This document shows, piece after piece, positions 53,995 to 62,581 of a DNA stretch of 64,000 nt (position 1 is the first letter of the stretch; the number at the start of each line of letters is the position of its first letter). The translations under genes and the position numbers were made by a program. The notes below the pieces were generated by a model, which saw only the letters and a list, made by a program, of their open reading frames with translations, had not been told where the DNA came from and searched no databases. Source of the stretch: SAR116 cluster bacterium AG-447-A06 (lineage in GTDB: Bacteria > Pseudomonadota > Alphaproteobacteria > Puniceispirillales > Puniceispirillaceae); contig QCPZ01000002.1 in NCBI GenBank assembly GCA_003212345.1, positions 124,001 to 188,000 of the forward strand. The letters run 5' to 3'.

Positions 53995-55578
53995 ATGGTT
54001 TTTGCTGATATTATTGGCGGGTTTGCAACCCTTTTCAGTGACCCCTACGCCATTTATTTTGTGGTCTTAGCAGCCTTTGTTGGCATTGTATTCGGTGCTC
54101 TACCAGGCCTCACGGCGGCAGCTGCAATCGCTATGATGTTGCCAATTCTGATTGCCTACAATGATGAAATAGGTGGGCTTGCAGGGCTTGCTTTTCTATA
54201 TGTCATTGGCAAATCTGGTCGATATGGTGGCTCGATTGCTGCTATTCTATTTAACACTCCAGGAACTGCTGCTTCAGCAGCAACCATGCAAGATGGGTAC
54301 CCCATGACCCAATCCGGGCGGGCCGGTAAAGCACTTAAGACCGCGACCGTTGCCTCTGCATATGGCGACTATTTTGGCGAAATTATTCTGATATTCGGAG
54401 CGGTCGCTATCGCCGCATTCACAAAGAAATTTGGTCCACCAGAGAACTTTGCCATCTACCTCATGGCGTTTGTCGTCATTGGCTCCGTTGTCAGTGACAG
54501 TATAATCAAAGGAATTATCTCAACACTGTTTGGAGCTGTTATAGCCCTTATCGGTGAAGATACTATTACTGGTCAATTTAAAATGACGATGGGAATTGAT
54601 GAGCTCGAGTCTGGAATGGCCTTGGTGCCCTTACTTATCGGTGTCTTTGTGATATCCGAGGTAATCATTCAAGCTGAAAAAGCAGCCAAAGTTAAGATGA
54701 TTGATCTCGATAAATCAAAACTTGACGATCCTACCGCTCACTATTTCACCTGGCCAGAATTTAAGAGATGTTTTCCGTTGATGTTTAGATCATCAATTTA
54801 TGGATCGCTGATCGGTATGATGCCGGGTTTAGGCTCTTCTGTTGCATGTTTTGTGGCTTATGGAGAAGAAAAACGTAAAGCAAAAAACAAGGATAAATGG
54901 GGTACAGGCGTTGTTGAAGGTATTGCCGCCCCCGAATCTGCGAACAATGCGGTATCGGGCCCTTCAATGATTCCTCTGTTAACTCTTGGAATACCAGGCT
55001 CAACAATAGCAGCCGTCTTAATTGGTATGTTCCTTGTTAACGGCCTGCAGGTTGGCCCCCAGATTTTTGCGACTGAGCCTCCATTATTTGTGGCGGGACA
55101 AATGATGAGCCCTCGCGAATTCATTTTTGGAATTTTTGCTGCTGGCCTCGTTGGGATAGCCTGCTATGCAATAATTGGTTATTTCGCTGCACCCTTGATT
55201 GGTCGGGCAATAGCTATTTTACCTACTCAATATCTGTATCCGTTCATTTTCATGATTTCTCTAGCGGCCAGCTATTCCTCTCGAGCATCTATATGGGATG
55301 TAGGATTTGCAATTCTATTTGGAATCATAGGGTATGGTATGCGCCGTACCAATTTTTCTGCAGCGGCATTCATCATTGCATTTGTTCTGACTTCAAGCAT
55401 GGAAGAAGCTTTTCGCCAATCAATGATTATTTCCGACAATGGTATTTGGCTTTTCTTTAGTTTTGAGTATCAAAACAAATTCTCATACGCTCCAATATTT
55501 CTCTTAATAGGGGCCGCAGTTGTTATTATTCGGGCAGTATCATCGATGTCAAAAAACAAAAATGTGACGCCAAAATAG
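53995..55578 (+). CDS. tctA: tripartite tricarboxylate transporter large permease (second set)
   Basis: A 527-residue membrane protein with TctA motifs: FGALPGLTAAAAIAM, NTPGTAASAATMQDGYPM, GMMPGLGSSVACFVAYGEE and APESANNAVSGPSMIPLLTLGIPG. It completes the second tctCBA set. A hairpin follows 50 bases after the stop. Confidence 0.93.
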   Translation: MVFADIIGGFATLFSDPYAIYFVVLAAFVGIVFGALPGLTAAAAIAMMLPILIAYNDEIGGLAGLAFLYVIGKSGRYGGSIAAILFNTPGTAASAATMQDGYPMTQSGRAGKALKTATVASAYGDYFGEIILIFGAVAIAAFTKKFGPPENFAIYLMAFVVIGSVVSDSIIKGIISTLFGAVIALIGEDTITGQFKMTMGIDELESGMALVPLLIGVFVISEVIIQAEKAAKVKMIDLDKSKLDDPTAHYFTWPEFKRCFPLMFRSSIYGSLIGMMPGLGSSVACFVAYGEEKRKAKNKDKWGTGVVEGIAAPESANNAVSGPSMIPLLTLGIPGSTIAAVLIGMFLVNGLQVGPQIFATEPPLFVAGQMMSPREFIFGIFAAGLVGIACYAIIGYFAAPLIGRAIAILPTQYLYPFIFMISLAASYSSRASIWDVGFAILFGIIGYGMRRTNFSAAAFIIAFVLTSSMEEAFRQSMIISDNGIWLFFSFEYQNKFSYAPIFLLIGAAVVIIRAVSSMSKNKNVTPK

Positions 55579-55628
55579 CTACTTTTTTAGGACCCGGAAA
55601 CGCAAACAATGAGATGTTTTGAACCATG

Positions 55629-55644
55629 TCGGCATTTTTGCCGA
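55629..55644 (+). terminator. possible hairpin terminator after second tctA
   Basis: TCGGCA (55629-55634) and TGCCGA (55639-55644) form a perfect 6-pair stem with a TTTT loop, followed by the weakly T-rich TTTGGCCTTTT. Position after the operon fits a terminator; the tail is imperfect. Confidence 0.45.
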
Positions 55645-55786
55645 TTTGGCCTTTTACTGTTTCCATGTAATGTCTTTTGATAAGTGTTAGAGATCAACGT
55701 TTGATGATACTTATATGAGACAGTATGTGAGCTTTGTCTCATCAGGGTCGGGTACAAAAGAAATAGTAAGTAGGTAAAAACTCACC

Positions 55787-57400
55787 ATGGCAACAACTAC
55801 TGTTGAAGAAATGGCCGCATCATTTCAGGAAATGGGGACCCCATTCATTGTTGGCCATCCAGGCGGAGAATCAGTTGAATTGATAGACGCAGCAAAAGCG
55901 CAAGGCATCCGTTTTATACTTATGAAACAGGAAGTTGCCGGCGCCATGCTGGCTTCTACATGGGGAGAAATCAGCGGCAGCCCCGGGGTGTGCTTGTCTA
56001 CGCGCGGTCCAGGCGCAACGAATATGGTAAATGGTATTGCACACGCTTATCTAGACAGGGCTCCACTAATTGCAATTACTGACAGATATTCTAGCCGCGA
56101 ACACGCCATCGGCATCCGCCAGAGACTTGACCATCAAGCCATAATGCAACCAATTGTCAAATGGTCAACTACTATTGACGCCAGTGTTATAAAACAACAA
56201 ATGCGGCGGGCCGTCCGTATTGCGACGGCCCATGCCCCTGGGCCTGTGCATTTTGATCTTCCGCAAAGTGAGACCAAGAAAAAAGCTGGGTCGGTTCAAA
56301 ATTTACCAAACCTAGTGCCCAATTATAATCATCCAGAACCCAGCCCGCTCGGCCTTGAAAAGGCTGCTGCGATGATCAGAGCTGCTGACAAGCCAATATT
56401 ATTGGTTGGGCTCGGTACTTTTTGGGACAACGCTAGTTCGTCTATGGTGTCTTTAGCAGAGCATCTTGGAGCGCCAGTTCTCACGACATCTAAATGTAAA
56501 GGCGCAATAATTGAAGATCATCCACTTCGCGCCGGCTGTATAATAGGCGGACTTATCGAACGTAATTTGGTGTCGAAGTCTGACCTCATTGTGACCATTG
56601 GACTTGATGCCGTGGAATTACAGCCAAAGGGTTGGCCATACCTAACTAAGGTTCTATCAATTGCGAGCCATCCATCTCTTGACGGGTTGGTTGCTTGCAA
56701 TGAAGAGGTTATTGGCAATTTAGATTCAATATTGAAAATATTACGTACAATCGTCCCAAAAGGTAATGATTGGGGATATGATGCCGCAAAAGATTTTCGG
56801 GCAAGCGTTCATAAAGCTCTAGACACGCCATCAACCGGCCTCTCCCCTCAGCACGCAGTAGAAATAGCTCGTACAATTTTACCGCGTGATACAATCGCCA
56901 CATGTGATGCTGGCGCAAGCCGATTGCTAGTCGTTCAAAAGTGGCAGTGCTTTGCTCCTCGGGATTTCCTGACATCAAACGGTCTTGGTTCAATGGGTTT
57001 TGCTGTTCCAGGAGCTCTAGCAGCCCGACTTGCTTACCCGGAGAAGCCAGTCATTGCCTTCACAGGAGATGGCGGCCTACTCATGGCAGTTGCTGAAATC
57101 CAAACATCAGTGCGCGAAAAACTACCCATTATTATTTTAGTCTTTGATGATGGTGAGATTGGTCTAATAAGAACCAAACAAAGTATCAAAGGTATCAATC
57201 CCTATGGAGTACATCTCGGTGGTATTGATTGGGAGCATTTAGCTCGAGGCTTTGGTGCCAATGGTACCTCAGTGGATAATGAGGCTGCTCTTTTCACAGC
57301 GCTTAAATACGCCCTTGAAAGTAAAGAAACCACGGTCATTGGTGTCAAAATTGACGCAAGCGGCTATATCGATCAATTCAATGCGCTTCGAGAATTATAA
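55787..57400 (+). CDS. thiamine diphosphate-binding enzyme, acetolactate synthase-like
   Basis: A 537-residue ThDP enzyme of the IlvB/benzoylformate decarboxylase group. The N-terminal Glu that activates the cofactor is in FILMKQEVAGAML (about residue 49). The C-terminal cofactor motif starts with GDGGLLMAVAEIQ (about 427), but the Asn that usually closes it about 25 residues later is Asp in VFDDGEIG. No acetohydroxyacid synthase small subunit is near. With the adjacent TTT transporter and CoA-transferase it may decarboxylate or ligate a 2-oxo acid. Confidence 0.87.
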   Translation: MATTTVEEMAASFQEMGTPFIVGHPGGESVELIDAAKAQGIRFILMKQEVAGAMLASTWGEISGSPGVCLSTRGPGATNMVNGIAHAYLDRAPLIAITDRYSSREHAIGIRQRLDHQAIMQPIVKWSTTIDASVIKQQMRRAVRIATAHAPGPVHFDLPQSETKKKAGSVQNLPNLVPNYNHPEPSPLGLEKAAAMIRAADKPILLVGLGTFWDNASSSMVSLAEHLGAPVLTTSKCKGAIIEDHPLRAGCIIGGLIERNLVSKSDLIVTIGLDAVELQPKGWPYLTKVLSIASHPSLDGLVACNEEVIGNLDSILKILRTIVPKGNDWGYDAAKDFRASVHKALDTPSTGLSPQHAVEIARTILPRDTIATCDAGASRLLVVQKWQCFAPRDFLTSNGLGSMGFAVPGALAARLAYPEKPVIAFTGDGGLLMAVAEIQTSVREKLPIIILVFDDGEIGLIRTKQSIKGINPYGVHLGGIDWEHLARGFGANGTSVDNEAALFTALKYALESKETTVIGVKIDASGYIDQFNALREL

Positions 57401-57548
57401 TCAAGTCACGTTTGGAAAAGTGAAAAACGGTAAAGTTAAACCGACAATATAATCTATACGAACGCAAGATAGTCTACACATCGCCCCCGCTCACAGCGAG
57501 TGACCAATATGATAACGTAAAATGGATTTCATCACCGCGCCAAACTTC

Positions 57549-58952
57549 TTAGAGCCAAGCAGGTGCGTCTGAACCCAATTTTGGCGTTGGTAAAGTCCAA
57601 TGTGGGGCCGTTTCTGATAACTGTAAAACAGGAGCCAAATGCCGTATGTGGCCAAGGTGGCACTTAGATTGTTGAGAGAGTGTGGCAATTTCATCTGCCG
57701 CAAGCGATAGATTATAAGGTAAGCCGGTAATTTTCCCCTGCCGGTATATCATCATTGCTGTTTGGCACAAAGATACTCGCACATGATAACTGCCGCCCTC
57801 ATTTGCCCGCCTTGCAAGCGCTAGGAGCACCCCATAAGCACCAAGATAGCCAGTAATGTAATCATTCGCAGCCACTGGCAGCGTTCTGGGCTTATACTCA
57901 GGAGTAGTTTGAATACCCTCAGCGGCTATGCCTGTCATAACTTGTGCAATCTGTTCCCAGCCGGCACGGTGACTAAAAGGGCCACCCTCGCCAAAACAAC
58001 TGATTGATACATATATTAATCCCGGCCGAATTGCGGCTAAGGCATCTGGTCCAAACCCCAACCGGCAAAGTTTATCTGGCCGGTATCCTTGCGAGAAAAC
58101 ATCACTTCTTTTGACCAGATTCAGCAGGGTTTGTCTCTCATTTTCTATACGCAAATCTAAAAAGCAACTGCGCTTACCATGGCTTGTATCTCCTACATAA
58201 GGCGGGACTTGCGCTAGATGAGGTGCGGTAACCATAAGGACATCGGCGCCATGCTCAGCAAGAGTGCGACCAGTTATAGGTCCCGCCAAAATGCGTGTTA
58301 AATCAAGCACCTTTATTCCAGACAAAGGACGAGGTCCGGTTGGCATAGTCTCAGGAGCACTATCGCCTATCTTTATAATTTCAACGACCGGCTTTACAGC
58401 TAAAATTTGACCATGTGCCTCAGACATCCATTCATCATTGGTGCGCACCATCCCACCACAAACTCGCGCCTCATCCATTGCGTTTTCAAGGTCAAGCGCA
58501 TCCCATTTTGCCACAGCTTTGGCAATGGATTGCTTATCAGCGTCTGACTGCAAAAGGTTCAACATGCGCTCACGTAAATTGTTAAGACCAAAATGTGGAA
58601 GCACCCAGCGTCCATCCTTCGTTAGGTACATTCCCGTTAAAGCACGATTTGCCTCGTGGTTTGAGTCAATGACATCATCAAATCCACCATCTTCATTTTG
58701 TAGTTGCAGGTATTTATTGCTACATAGCGCCGCGGTTGCTGCTCTTGAATTTATCGCAATAGACTGGCGTTGACCTGTTTTTAATTCCCATAAGTCGTTG
58801 ATTGCAACACCAACACTCGCAAGCGCCGCCGCCGCAGTTTCAGCAAGACGAAACTTGGTCTCAAGAACCGGATCTGACCCAGTGATTTCCAGCTCATCAT
58901 CATCGGGCGGGGATAACGGACGAAGCTCCATTAATTCATTAAGTGCTAGCAT
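57549..58952 (-). CDS. family III CoA-transferase with unusual half order
   Basis: A 467-residue protein. The typical N-terminal CaiB segment (KVLDLTRILAGPITGRTLAEHGADV) lies only at about residue 215. The first 200 residues resemble a middle and C-terminal CaiB part (TGQRQSIAINSRAATAAL, then TKDGRWVLPHFG). At the catalytic-Asp position the second half reads RAGWEQIAQ, with Glu after Trp. It probably still handles acyl-CoA, but activity cannot be assumed. AGGA stands before the ATG. It is convergent with the ThDP enzyme. Confidence 0.82.
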   Translation of the reverse strand: MLALNELMELRPLSPPDDDELEITGSDPVLETKFRLAETAAAALASVGVAINDLWELKTGQRQSIAINSRAATAALCSNKYLQLQNEDGGFDDVIDSNHEANRALTGMYLTKDGRWVLPHFGLNNLRERMLNLLQSDADKQSIAKAVAKWDALDLENAMDEARVCGGMVRTNDEWMSEAHGQILAVKPVVEIIKIGDSAPETMPTGPRPLSGIKVLDLTRILAGPITGRTLAEHGADVLMVTAPHLAQVPPYVGDTSHGKRSCFLDLRIENERQTLLNLVKRSDVFSQGYRPDKLCRLGFGPDALAAIRPGLIYVSISCFGEGGPFSHRAGWEQIAQVMTGIAAEGIQTTPEYKPRTLPVAANDYITGYLGAYGVLLALARRANEGGSYHVRVSLCQTAMMIYRQGKITGLPYNLSLAADEIATLSQQSKCHLGHIRHLAPVLQLSETAPHWTLPTPKLGSDAPAWL

Positions 58953-59274
58953 CGCAATTTCCTATTCCATGAGACAGACAATTGGTAAGTGCCAATCAAT
59001 GGATATCACCCACCCTACAATTGCGCGTTCCTGGCAAGAATAAAAAAGATCAAACAGTAAGACAACTGGATATCGCAAAATTGCTCGAGAGGTAACCGAT
59101 CACCCACTAATTCCAAACAGTAGTTTTAATGTGATGGAAGAATTGATAGTTTTTGATCCACACCCTGCAACTGTTCCAACCAGTTTAATAGCCATACCAT
59201 GCGTCTGGGAATAGATGCCGATCTTATCGCACGCATCAACAAGACAAATTAAATCATCTTCAAGCGATCCATCT
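58953..59274. other. intergenic region without a convincing gene
   Basis: This 322-base stretch lies between the CoA-transferase start and the ABC exporter stop. It contains most of a 64-codon minus-strand frame (59294 down to 59100) that starts inside the exporter gene without a ribosome site. I see no known family in it and do not call it a gene. The CoA-transferase promoter should be in the first part. Confidence 0.5.
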
Positions 59275-61128
59275 TCATAGCTGAACAAGGTCACGCAATC
59301 TTTGCTGAGCGTCAGATACGGCCTGCTGACGGTTCCACATGGTCATGTAAAGTCCTTTTTGGGCTAACAATTCACGATGTGTGCCACGCTCAGCGATTGA
59401 TCCAGCGTCAAGAACAATAATTTCATCAGCGTCAGTTACAGTAGAAAGACGATGTGCAATTACCAATGTTGTACGATTTTTAGACACCATATCGAGGGCT
59501 GATTTGATTTCCTGTTCGGTGGGGGTGTCAAGAGCAGATGTCGCTTCATCAAGGATCAAAATCGGGGGTGATTTCAAAATTGTGCGGGCAATCGCCACCC
59601 GCTGTTTTTCTCCTCCAGATAGCTTTAGCCCACGCTCACCAACCTCGGTATCAAAGCCCTTTGGCAAGCTTGCAATAAACTTATCAATCTTGGCGTATGT
59701 AGCCGCTTTGGCAATTTCTGCCTCACTTGCATCTAACGCCCCATAGCGGATATTATACTCAATCGTATCATTAAACAGCACCGTATCTTGTGGCACCATG
59801 CCAATAGCAGCGCGCAAACTATCCTGCTGAACCATACTTATGTCTTGTCCATCAATGGTGATGGTGCCTTTCTTCAGATCGTAGAATCGGTACAAAAGGC
59901 GCGAAATCGTTGACTTTCCTGCTCCAGATGGGCCTACAATTGCAACGGTTTTGCCCGCTGGAACCTCAAAGGAAATACCTTTTAGAATAGGTCGGCCCGA
60001 ACCATAGTTGAAATGCACTTCATTGAACTGGATATGACCAGAGTCGAGCTCTAATGGCTGGGCATTAGGCACATCCGCTATTTCGATTGGCGCTTCCATC
60101 AGGGTGAACATCACCTCTAGATCGGTGAGAGATTGCCGAATTTCGCGATACACCCCACCGATGAAATTCAGTGGCTGGGAAAGCTGAAGCAAAAACAAGT
60201 GGATCAAAACAAAATCACCGATTGTTTGTGTTCCATTTTGCACTGCACGAGCTGAAAGCAGCATTATTATCAGCATACCAATAGCAAAAATTGTTGACTG
60301 TCCGAAATTCAACCAGCCAAGAGATGTATATGACCGAATTGCCGACGCCTCATATTGCTGCATGGATCGATCAAACCGGTAAGCTTCAGCCGTTTCATTG
60401 CCGAAATATTTTACTGTTTCGAAATTCAGCAAAGAGTCTACCGCCTTGGCATGGGCAGCCGTATCGGCTTCATTCATTGCGCGCCGAATGCGCGTTCGCC
60501 AATCGCTGGTTTTGATTGTATAGCCGCTGTAGATGATCACTGTAACAGCAATCACAACCACATAGAGAAATCCAAAATAATAAAAAAATATACCGGCATA
60601 AAGGGCAAATTCGAGCACCACCGGTAGGCTGTTCAAAATAGTATAACGAACTATGCTCTCAATACCTTTCGTGCCGCGCTCAATTACGCGCGATAAACCA
60701 CCAGTACGCCGCTCGAGATGGAACCTCAATGACAATTTGTGAATGTGCGTAAATGTTTTAAACGCAAGCTGCCGTACTGCATGCTGGCCAACACGAGCAA
60801 ATAAAGCATCCCTAAGCTGGTTAAATCCAATGGTCATGACCCGCATGGAAATAAAGCCGATGACGAGCATAAATGGGGTCAGCAAAAAAAGAGGCACTTC
60901 TGGCAAACCCAGATCATTGCCAGTGAGTACATCGGTAACAAATTTGAAAAAGAACGGAACCATTGCCGTTGCGAGCTTGGCAGCAACCAAAAAAAGTAGG
61001 GCCACAAAGACTCGGCGTTTGAGCCATGGGTGATCGCGCGGCCAAATATAGGGCCACAACTTCAACACCGTTATGATCACCGATTGCTCTCGCGATTGCT
61101 CTTCCATGTTTGATGAATGTTGCATCAT
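59275..61128 (-). CDS. Atm1-type ABC exporter (fused permease and ATPase)
   Basis: A protein of about 617 residues. An N-terminal six-helix transmembrane domain (KRRVFVALLFLVAAKLATAM onward) includes the RALxRVIERGTKGIE-like stretch of the Atm1/HMT1 group (GGLSRVIERGTKGIESIV). The C-terminal ATPase has Walker [24 protein letters not shown] and ILDEATSALD. Atm1-type exporters move glutathione-linked sulfur or metal conjugates out of the cytoplasm. Start chosen at ATG 61128; a TTG at 61134 is in frame and no start has a strong ribosome site. Confidence 0.9.
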   Translation of the reverse strand: MMQHSSNMEEQSREQSVIITVLKLWPYIWPRDHPWLKRRVFVALLFLVAAKLATAMVPFFFKFVTDVLTGNDLGLPEVPLFLLTPFMLVIGFISMRVMTIGFNQLRDALFARVGQHAVRQLAFKTFTHIHKLSLRFHLERRTGGLSRVIERGTKGIESIVRYTILNSLPVVLEFALYAGIFFYYFGFLYVVVIAVTVIIYSGYTIKTSDWRTRIRRAMNEADTAAHAKAVDSLLNFETVKYFGNETAEAYRFDRSMQQYEASAIRSYTSLGWLNFGQSTIFAIGMLIIMLLSARAVQNGTQTIGDFVLIHLFLLQLSQPLNFIGGVYREIRQSLTDLEVMFTLMEAPIEIADVPNAQPLELDSGHIQFNEVHFNYGSGRPILKGISFEVPAGKTVAIVGPSGAGKSTISRLLYRFYDLKKGTITIDGQDISMVQQDSLRAAIGMVPQDTVLFNDTIEYNIRYGALDASEAEIAKAATYAKIDKFIASLPKGFDTEVGERGLKLSGGEKQRVAIARTILKSPPILILDEATSALDTPTEQEIKSALDMVSKNRTTLVIAHRLSTVTDADEIIVLDAGSIAERGTHRELLAQKGLYMTMWNRQQAVSDAQQRLRDLVQL

Positions 61129-61483
61129 GACCAATCATTTCACAAATCTTCACAGCCCTGCAACAGGCCCTAAAAAAGAAATAGCCAAAGCTACCTAGTG
61201 GGGGTGTAGCATAAGCCAGTGAATGATCCTATGGGTTGATCTATATTGTCCCGTTTAATTTTTATTATTCGTTACTATCAATAGGGTTATGTGGCTAATT
61301 TTTGAGTGAAACCATAAGAGCGTTTCAGATCACAATGTTGAAAGTTACAAATTTGATAAGCACAAAAGACCAGTTTACCATCTCTCCAGTTTAGTTCACT
61401 AAAAAGCCCTTTAGTAAATGTGGTTTTTACAAAATTAAAAATGGGCATGCCCAGTCATCTGCTCCATGTATGAGGTAAATTTA
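61129..61483. other. intergenic region, AT-rich
   Basis: A 355-base stretch between divergent genes. I see no gene or RNA in it. It must hold promoters for the exporter (minus) and for nitronate monooxygenase (plus). Confidence 0.5.
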
Positions 61484-62488
61484 ATGAGTTTCCCAGATTT
61501 GTTTCAAAACCGGCTTTGCCTGCCAATTATTGCTGCACCATTATTCCTGGCATCGGGTCCTGAACTTGTTCTGGCATGTTGTCGGTCGGGTATTGTTGGT
61601 ACATTCCCAGCAAAAAACCAACGCACGTTAACAGGATTTGAAGATTGGCTAATACAGATAAGTGATGGGCTGGCCCACAGCGAGGTTGCTAACGGTCGGC
61701 AACTCGCCCCTTTTGGGGTTAATTTGATTGTTCACCGAACAAATAGAAGCCTGGAACAAGAGCTAGATTTATGTGTCAAGTATCGCGTTCCGCTAATCAT
61801 CACTTCACTTGGGGCGGTGCCAAAAATTGTCGAACGTGTGCATAATTATGGCGGCATTGTATTTCACGATGTTATCAATATACGTCATGCGCAAAAGGCA
61901 GCTGCCGCGGGAACCGATGGCCTGATTGCCGTGGTTTCTGGAGCCGGCGGTCACACCGGACTCGCCAATCCGTTTGCTTTGATCAATGAAATTCGCGGTT
62001 TTTTTGACGGAACAGTGCTTTTATCCGGGTCAATAAGCACTGGTTCAGATATTGCTGCAGCCCAAACTATGGGCGCAGACCTTGCCTATCTTGGCACCCG
62101 GTTTTTGGCAACGCGCGAATGCCAGTCCGAATCTGCCTACAAAGAGATGATCGTTAATAGCAAGCTAGCCGACATTACAGCAACACCCGCGGTATCGGGG
62201 ATTAATGCAAATTTTTTACAACAAAGTCTGAAACGAGCCGGGATAGAGGTTGATGATGCAAGCCCACACGATACAATAGATGTCGATCGGGAGCTCGGAG
62301 ACGCTCTCACCGAACAAACAAATAGCTTCAGGCCCTGGAAGGATATCTGGTCAGCTGGACACGGTGTTGGAAGCATCACAGATATTCCCAGCGTTGAACA
62401 GCTAGTTGCCCGCCTCCGTGACGAATATTACGCCGCCATCACAGCCCAACACCAAAAGATCAATTATCTCACTTCTGAACAGCGTTAA
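61484..62488 (+). CDS. nitronate monooxygenase (2-nitropropane dioxygenase-like)
   Basis: An FMN protein of about 334 residues. The opening LPIIAAPLFLASGPELVLACC, VSGAGGHTG (near residue 160) with the catalytic-type His, and the phosphate-binding segment LSGSIS-TGSDIAAA then MGADLAYLGTRFLAT are typical. The family oxidises alkyl nitronates such as propionate-3-nitronate to detoxify them. The ATG at 61484 has GAGGT 8 bases upstream, better than an ATG at 61466. Confidence 0.9.
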   Translation: MSFPDLFQNRLCLPIIAAPLFLASGPELVLACCRSGIVGTFPAKNQRTLTGFEDWLIQISDGLAHSEVANGRQLAPFGVNLIVHRTNRSLEQELDLCVKYRVPLIITSLGAVPKIVERVHNYGGIVFHDVINIRHAQKAAAAGTDGLIAVVSGAGGHTGLANPFALINEIRGFFDGTVLLSGSISTGSDIAAAQTMGADLAYLGTRFLATRECQSESAYKEMIVNSKLADITATPAVSGINANFLQQSLKRAGIEVDDASPHDTIDVDRELGDALTEQTNSFRPWKDIWSAGHGVGSITDIPSVEQLVARLRDEYYAAITAQHQKINYLTSEQR

Positions 62489-62581
62489 TTAAATGAAGTA
62501 TTGGGTCCTCTGCAACAAAAAGTCTATGGAGTCTTGCTTATCAAAGCTTGAAAAATTCCAGCAGTGCGTAATACTGGGGCC

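Noticed and set aside
59100-59294. 64-codon minus-strand frame between the CoA-transferase and the ABC exporter.
   Set aside because: Starts with GTG inside the exporter gene, no ribosome site, no recognisable family.
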